Positions 57,095 to 64,000 of a stretch of DNA of 64,000 nt are shown here, piece by piece. The DNA lies in assembly GCA_036346405.1 (NCBI GenBank), contig CM070548.1, positions 64,318,877 through 64,382,876 of the forward strand, read 5' to 3'. Made by a program: the position numbers and the translations under genes. Origin of the DNA: Phyllostachys edulis. Lineage: Eukaryota; Streptophyta; Magnoliopsida; Poales; Poaceae. How positions within the stretch are numbered: position 1 is the stretch's first letter; every line of letters begins with the position of its first letter. The notes beneath the pieces were generated by a model that made no database searches, was not told the origin of the DNA, and saw only the letters and a list, made by a program, of their open reading frames with translations.

Positions 57095-60082
57095 TCTTAG
57101 GACCCGGGACGTCCCCAAGTGCTACGACCCAACTCGAGGGAGGTCGGAAGACCAAACCCGAGGAGGTCGTAAGACTTGGAAAAGCCCCAAGCCCTCTGTG
57201 TTTCCGAACTAGTCCCAAGGATCAGTGGCTAGCTCACACAGCAAACAATAGTGGTAGTATACATCGACACAAACTTTATTTACAACAAAAGGGTTGATTA
57301 CAAGGTTCGGCCTACAGGCCAGCGAGAACAAAATATACAGCGAAAGCAAAAGAACAAGTCCACCCGTTTCACCACAGGCAAATGGCTGGAGGGCGCTGCC
57401 TAGTTGATCTGGTCCTCTTCTTCATCAAAGAAGTCCTCTCCTGCTCAATTATCAAATCAAGCAAGAATGAGCACAACAACCGTGCTCACAAGTTACACCC
57501 GTCAAATAACAGAATGACATGCATAATGGATATCTCAAAGGAAGGCTTAATATGGTTGATTTGCGTAAAGCCAAGTTTATTTCAAATACATGTACTAAGT
57601 TCCAAGGCAGTTAACAATATCTAAAAGTCATTTTGTAAATCTCAGTTTTCAGTTGGATAACATTCATCATCAAGATGGTGAAGGATACCCTCCTGTCACA
57701 AGGCTCCCTGCTAAAACCCATGGGATAGAAATCGTGAAACCAGTTTATCAAGTCCTTTTTGAAAACAAAACCAACATCTAACTGTGAGAGGCTTTGTCAG
57801 CACGTTCATGACCGCGGACACGGCTATTCGAATAGTTTTACACTCTGCAGAGGTTGTACACTTTACCCACATGACATGATTTCTCTAGTTTGTTTGACAA
57901 CCGGCAATGCCACCACTCACTACCGAAGGTAAGTGGTCTAGAGCTCATGACAAGGCCTTTACGATGCATCGTTCCATCGCAGTCCACCCTCATTAAGGTT
58001 TCGCAACCCCCCCCCATTGGATAGAAACCCGCCGGGTTAATGGGTGTCCCCTCTTATGCCAGGTGGGAACAATAGTCATGAAAGACTTTGTCAAAAGAAA
58101 TGGCCATGAAAGACTGCCCACGTACAAACAGGATCAACCACGATGGAACTTTACAAATTAGTTGGCTAGGTCCTTCTCCCCATACTGAGGACATGTGGTT
58201 GCGCGGTGAGGCATAGCTCATTATAGGCATAGCAAAGTTGTCGCTTGCAGATCGGTCCTTAACTGACTTGGGCGACTCCCTCAACCCTGGGGCATCAGAT
58301 CACACGATCCCCGTGCATAGACATGCACCAGCCAAACATCTAGATTCGCCCAAGTCCAAATCCATTTTCCTTTTCTTTTCTTTTCAAACACATTTTCAAC
58401 TCTCCATGATAACCCAATGTCATAGCTAAGCATTTAAATCAACAGTTGGTCTTATATAGTAAAATTTCCCAAGTCAAAAGCTTTTGGGTCTAAGCATGTC
58501 TGAGCATAATGTTTTCAATTGATCCTGGTTCACACTATCGCATCAACCAAGTTTTATCTAGGGTGACAACAGAGTGGAGTCAACATCAACAGGGGTCATA
58601 CAAAGGATTTAGGCATAGCTATGAACTTAAAAGCAGGTGTTGAAATAGTTGCGAAAAAGTAGGCATGCAGTAACATTTGAAACAAACATACGTAATTTAA
58701 AGTAATGGGTGCAACATGGTCAAGGGTGTAACTTGCCTTGCTCAAAGGCTTGAGTGTCTTTCTCTCCCTCAAAGGACTCGGGCTCTTCCGTGCCTTCACA
58801 ATCTACACGGGTGAAAATAGAGCAACTCAAATAAGATCAAAAGAAACTCCAATGAAACTTCAAAGTAAAACTAACAGAGTGGCTAGGTGATCAGGAGGAG
58901 GTCCAAGGAGCTTGCTGGAGGAGGTCCGGAGCTAAGAAGAGAGGTCCAGAGAGCTTTGGGGGAGGTCCAAGAACTCCTCGAGAAGAACCAACAGCTTGGA
59001 AGGAGGCCTAAGAGCTGGTCGGATGAGCAAGAGAACTGGAAATGAGGAAAAAGGTAAAGATGCTTGGTGCCCAAGCTTAAATAGCCGAGGCAGCTGGGAG
59101 TTCCAAGGCACACGCGAGTACAAGGTAGGTGAGCAACAGACGGGGATGCTCAGACGTCTTGCAGAGAGCCGACCGAGATACTGGCCGGGTCTAGCGGGGA
59201 GGGGGCAAAATGGTGAGGCAGCATTTAATGTGATTCAACACATTTAATGCATGAAGACTCCAGCGAGTGCATCTCTAGGGGACTCCAGCGAGATCAGCGC
59301 CGCGATTAAGGGGGAAAAGGAGGTGAGCGAGGCTGACCGGTGGGGGCCGGTCAACACTCGGAGTAGGTGGTCAAACCAAGGGGAGGTCGTGACCATGAGA
59401 AGGCCACAACAAAAAGGCGGTTTGACCACAAGAGGTTGCAACAGGAGGGAGGAGATCGCGAGCCAAGAGGTGGTCGCGACTAAACGACAAAAGGAGGAGG
59501 TCGCGACTCCAAGGGGAGGTCGCGGCTGAAGGACGAGATAGAAGAGGTTCTTGACCTCAAGGGAGGACGCTACAAGGGTGGTCTTAACGAAAAAGACCCA
59601 CCGAGGGTGGTCTTTGCAAAAAGACCACGCGAAGGAAAAAGGGAGATCCACCGAAGGGGATAGTTCAAGGGGGAGGTCTTGACGATTAAGATGAGATCAA
59701 AGGAAGTCCCAACGGTCAAGATGAACTCAAAGGAGGTTCCAACGGTTCAGACGAGGTAAAAGGAGATCTGGACGGCTAGGATAACCCCGAGGGTGGTCCT
59801 GACGGCCAAGATGAGAACAAAGGGAGGTCTCGATGATCAGGATGAACCCGACGGTGGTCCTGATGGTCAAGATGGAAACAAAGGGAGGTCTCGACGGTCA
59901 AGACCAACACAGGAGAAGTCTCAACGGTCAGATGGAGACAAAGGAGATCTCGACAGTCAAGACCAACACAGGAGAGGTTTCAATGGTCAGATCTAACGAA
60001 GGGGAGGTCTTGACGGTTAAGATCTCCAAAGGGGAGGTCTTAACGGTCAGATCTAACAAAAGGGAGGTCTAAACGGTTAATA
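57095..60082 (-). mobile_element. LTR copy related to 7393-10867, minus strand, incomplete
   Basis: Reverse-complement matches to the solo LTR: the 3' end (ctagttcggaaacacagagg, 57190-57240), the ctattcgaatag palindrome (57828-57839), the gttaatgggtgcccc block, the gtcaccctagataaaac block (58540-58570) and gagcaaggcaagtta (about 58728). A promoter ggctatttaagc lies at about 59081. Its 5' start is missing where the next LTR begins at 60083. Confidence 0.72.
58880..60076. repeat. Imperfect gaggtc-type short repeats
   Basis: aggaggtcc words at 58880-58980, and from 59640 to 60076 repeats of roughly 25-45 bp of the form ggaggtctcgacggtcaaga. Frames of 60-92 codons through them are repeat artefacts. 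Confidence 0.75.
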
Positions 60083-63000
60083 TGTAACATCCCAAATCTG
60101 GGTGTGTGTTTCAAATGTAAGAAAATGAGTAGAAATTAAAACTTTTCTTGCATCTTATAGTTTTTGAACTTTTCTGTAATTCTTGTAAAGGAATTATGGA
60201 ATTCAAAAACCTAAACCTCTAATTGACTAAAGTCATGAACCCTCTTTTCAACCCTTGTCAAGAATCTTGTGTTCTATCCCCAAAAATATTTTTCCTTTGT
60301 TCTAGGGCTACTGTGTGACCCCTCTGAAAAATTTCATAATTTTTAGAAATTATTTGATACTTTTTGGAGGCAAGTCAAATATGTTTGACCTTTGGTCAAA
60401 CCCTAGAACAAACCTTGAGGAATTTCTTGAGAAAAATGCTGTGCATAAAAATCTTTGGAAATTTTATGTAAGGTTAATCCTGGAGTGAGGAACCTCTAGT
60501 CAAAATTTTAGAATTTTTGGAGTTAGTTTTCTACCTCTAAAAATTCTTCCAAACTCAACTTTCAAATTTAAACCCTAACCTGGTTTCACTGTTCCTCGGG
60601 CGCGAACCAGTCTCGGACTCGAGCCACTGGTCTTGGTCGAACCACCTAGCTGTACCGGTGTGCCTGTTTCGGCCCGTTGAGGTGGCGCGCGCGTTGGACC
60701 GTCGGATCTCCATCGGGCGGCCCTTGTTTGCGCAGAGCTGTGCGAAGCCGCGATCGTCCGCATGCGTTTGAGCCGTCAGATCCTAATCCAACGCGGGGCC
60801 TGTCATCCCCTTCCTCTCACTCGTGCGAGCGCCGTGCCAGAGCTAGCGCGCCATGGCGTGGGTGAGCATGCCCTGTCTCTTCCCCTCGTCCTTCAACGAC
60901 TCTTTGCTGCAAGCATTAAATGCACATCATGCTTTCACCCCCGGAAGTCTCCTTCCTCTGCTCTTCACCTGCTCCCATCGCGCTTGGCATGTCCATGGCA
61001 GGCTTGACCGTGGAGGGGGGTTGCCGTTGCCCTCCTTGCTCCTCCGACTATTTAAGCCCCTCAAGCTCTTCCTTGGCTTCCTTTAAACACCCTTCAGCTC
61101 TAGCTTGCGCCCTCTTTGCTTGTTGAGCTCAAACCACCCGAGGATCCCTTGGCCGCCATTGTTGAACCTTGAGCTCCTCGGTGACATTAGGGTTCTTGTG
61201 GTTCTTCGCTCAATCTTTTTTGCTCAGCTTTGGGCCTCTCCTCTCGGTGGTCAAAACCCCTAACTTGATTTTAGGTTGCTTCTACAGGAGCGGCTTAATT
61301 TTGAAGTTTGGATCTTGCGGCCGTGAGCACCCCTTTCTTCCTCAATGCCGGTAAGCACCTTGGCTCTTCAATTCCTCGCTCGTGGACCTTCTGTGAGCCC
61401 TTTTGAAGCTAATGTGATGACCCGGTCTCGCTCATTTCGCTCAGGCCGCCATCTCCACGTCGTCGTCCTCAGCGCTGGTGCGGTTCAACGTCGCCGGAGC
61501 TGCTCCGACCTTCTCTGGTCCTCTCCTGAGCTTAGGTAGCTTTGCATTAGTCCCTAAAGGCTCGGGCACTCGCTTCTTTGAACCGCCGCGAGCATTTCTT
61601 TGTTGTCGTCGTGGCCGTGTGTGTCACCGCTGTTCCTCGCCGGCTCGCTGCCGTTCTAGGCCGGCTCAGCCGCAGTGTGTGGTCCTAGGAGGTGCGCAAG
61701 GCTATTCTTGACCTCGCATCGCTCTTGGTTTGCGCCGCGGGCTCGAAGTCGCCGGCGGCGATGAGCCCAAAGATCAAGGCTGGGTTTTGTCGGACGGCAT
61801 CGACACTGTGCATTGTCATTAGGACATAGATTCTACCATTAACTCTGCTAATGATTGCTTAGCGTTTAATGGCTGTCCTAAGCGAGCACGTAAGTCATCG
61901 GCGTGTGGACTGCGCTTTAAACATCTTGCTGTAGCGTCTGCGGGATTTGTTGTCTTGCCGTCCATTTCGTGATCTGCGGTTCAGATCGCATGGATGTTTT
62001 GAACCTCCGATTCGTGGCTGTCAATCTGAGCCGTACATTTCGGAATCAACGGCTGCGATTCGCCCGGGCGTTCGCGCGCGCGAGTTCAAACGCGTCAATG
62101 TCCGATGCGTGTGAGCCGTTGGATTTGATCTCAACGGTCCACATTCGTTTGATTCCGCGCGCGCGTCATTGCGTCGGCCGTTCATTTGAGCCGTCGGATC
62201 CAAGATCAACGGCCCAGGCTTTTCCGCTTGGAATTCATTTTAGGAAATTCCCGAGAGAATTAATTGTGAGCTAAAAAAGGTATTAAACTTCAAAATTGTG
62301 TAACTAATTCGTTTTAGCTCCGTTTTAGTTGATTCAAATTTTGTTAGCTCTGGTTTGAACTAAGATTTAATATAAAAATGGTTGGAAGCTTGGTTCAGCT
62401 CCAGAAAATGGTTTGGTAAATTGGTTTAGAAATAGGCTTTAATTGTTGCTCTAAAAATTGCATTTAACTTGAAAATTGCATAAGTAATTCTCTGGAGATC
62501 CTTTTTGAGTGAAACCAATTTTGTTGGGTTCCTCTATTAGTGTGCTTAATTTTAGAATAGGTTTTAGGCACGCCACTATTGTTAAAATCCTTGTGGGTGC
62601 ATTTTGTTTGTGCTCTTTTGCATGTCTTTGAAAAATCCTATAAAATGCATCCTAACTCCAAATGAGGTGAATCCAATTGTGTTGTTCATCTCATGAGGTG
62701 CTGTATTTACCATAAAAATCCCAAGTGCAACACCTCTTTGGAAAATTGTGCTAAAGAATTAAATTCGGATAAACAAGACGATTGTAATTTTTCAAAGATT
62801 TTCCAAATTCTAATTTGTTTTGGCCATAACTTTTGCATTGAGAATCCAAATCAATTGATTCTTATTGATAAATTCATTAAAAATCATGCTCTACCTGTTG
62901 TGTAAATTTCATGGATTTTGGTTGACTTTGGTTTTTAAGTCTTTTCGGTGTTCTTCGTTCTTATCGGTTCTTTTCGTTCTTTTCGTTAGGTGCCGACAAG

Positions 63001-64000
63001 TCCGTTGATAACAGAAGTGATCCTCTACAGCATATTGAGCAACTTCAGCAAGGCATGCAGTTTGATCATAATATCCCCATTACTTTCAAAGTCTAATACT
63101 TTGTTTACAAATTCTATATACATGCATGCTTTGTGTCAAAGTAATTTTCCCGATTAGAGGTAGTTATTCCTATTGCATGGTTGCCCTTAAATTGTTTATC
63201 CCCTGCCACAAAACATAAGTTATTAACCTCGCCGGTGAATTAGAGCCCGGTGGTTGAATTATGCTCTTTTATTGTCTTTACGGTGTTACGCTTAGAAATG
63301 CTTAGCTACCGGTAGAATTGGGCGGTTATCGACTTAGTTGATAACTTTGATCACACAAAATTATTATTACCATTATGCTCAGCACTTTGTGCTTTGTTAC
63401 TTTGTAAAGTCAAAAACTGAAACCGAAAAGGAAATGTTTGAGACTTGGGCATAATGGTTGATGGTGTGATCTTATGGTGTGACTGGAATGGTGCCCGAGT
63501 CAACAAGGACCGAGTTACTTGTGTCACTAAGCTGCGATTATTGCGTGCTAACCACACGAGGGGATATGGGACCTCTCTTGACTTAATACTTTGGCGTGTG
63601 TTAGCTCCGAGTCGCAGGAGGTTGTGTGTGTGTGTTGCGTTGAAAAAAAACTTGTGGTTATGTGTTGGGTGGCGGAGTGGAATCTGTTTAGGTTCTCCAC
63701 AATCAAGGGCATTGTAGTTGTCCTGAGCTTTACCCTATCGTGGTAGTTGACTTACGGCTTTACAATGACTCTGCCTCAACGTATGGGTTTCTATCCATAC
63801 GGGTGACTCAGTAGTTAATACACAATATTGGAAATATCTCGAGGACTTAGCCTTGCTTAAGCATACCTTCTAAGTGTGCTTGATCTAGTGGCAACAAAGG
63901 TCGCCTCGACGTGTGGGTACATTGGTACACCCCTGCAGGATTTAAACTATTCGAATAGCCTCGTCCTAGGTTATGGACATGCTTGGTAAGGTCGTGCAAG
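60083..64000 (+). mobile_element. LTR copy related to 7393-10867, plus strand, cut by the window end
   Basis: Starts TGTAACATCCCAAA near 60090 after aacggttaata. Landmarks follow in the order of the solo LTR: A/T-rich start, GC-rich zone, TATA-like gactatttaagcccc (about 61047), a long leader, gagcaacttcagcaaggca (about 63038), ttctatccatacggg, and ctattcgaatag at about 63948. No protein is recognised; ORFs at 60762-61126 and 61969-62274 lie in the GC-rich leader. The 3' end is outside the window. Confidence 0.78.

Noticed and set aside
57095..64000. The two related LTRs as the two ends of one element
   Set aside because: They are in opposite orientation; LTRs of one element must be direct repeats.

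Overview
This is a repeat-rich stretch of a grass (Poaceae) nuclear genome, probably Oryza or a close relative. The evidence is a GC-rich plant MOCS2A gene, a non-TIR coiled-coil NLR of grass type, a plant-specific membrane protein gene, and plant lineages of gypsy, copia, MULE, Helitron and hAT elements. The species call is inference.

Layout. 1-29094 is one nested retrotransposon stack. The outermost element is a Tat-lineage Ty3/gypsy element on the minus strand. It has decayed gag-pol, a tandem array, and the end of a plus-strand antisense ORF at the window edge. Its LTR (7217-29094) is split by a 3.5 kb solo LTR (7393-10867, TSD gtaca) and by a Sirevirus-like Ty1/copia element (11328-29079, TSD gccgc). 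The copia gag is itself split by a 5.9 kb Helitron (13129-19063) that carries a fragment resembling the importin-alpha IBB domain.

29095-38658 is the gene-bearing interval: a tRNA-Ser(AGA) relic, intact MOCS2A (two exons), a tandem duplication of the promoter and 5' end of an NLR gene, and the NLR itself (34805-38214, one intron, 955 aa). The duplicated copies carry different insertions: a small TRIM-like LTR element and a 297 bp MULE MITE in copy A, and a 328 bp solo LTR in copy B. Each copy therefore serves as an empty site for the other. 38669-47140 is an 8.5 kb Mutator-like element with about 270 bp TIRs and a direct target duplication. It has a broken mudrA-type transposase and a second coiled-coil ORF.

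48416-54194 (minus) is a two-exon gene for a single-pass membrane protein. Its 4.7 kb intron contains a non-autonomous LTR retrotransposon (48599-51614, TSD gtcag). Inside that is a non-autonomous hAT element (49320-51002, 8 bp TSD catgtggg), which carries a genomic fragment of a beta-tubulin gene with its splice donor. Upstream of this gene lies a truncated hAT element with a BED-finger transposase N-terminus. 56014-64000 is LTR material, including two oppositely oriented relatives of the 7393-10867 LTR.

How it fits together. Only MOCS2A, the NLR and the membrane-protein gene look intact. All transposon proteins are broken. I see no prokaryote-like gene system. The distinctive content is the nesting history, the captured gene pieces, and the reciprocal empty sites in front of the NLR gene.
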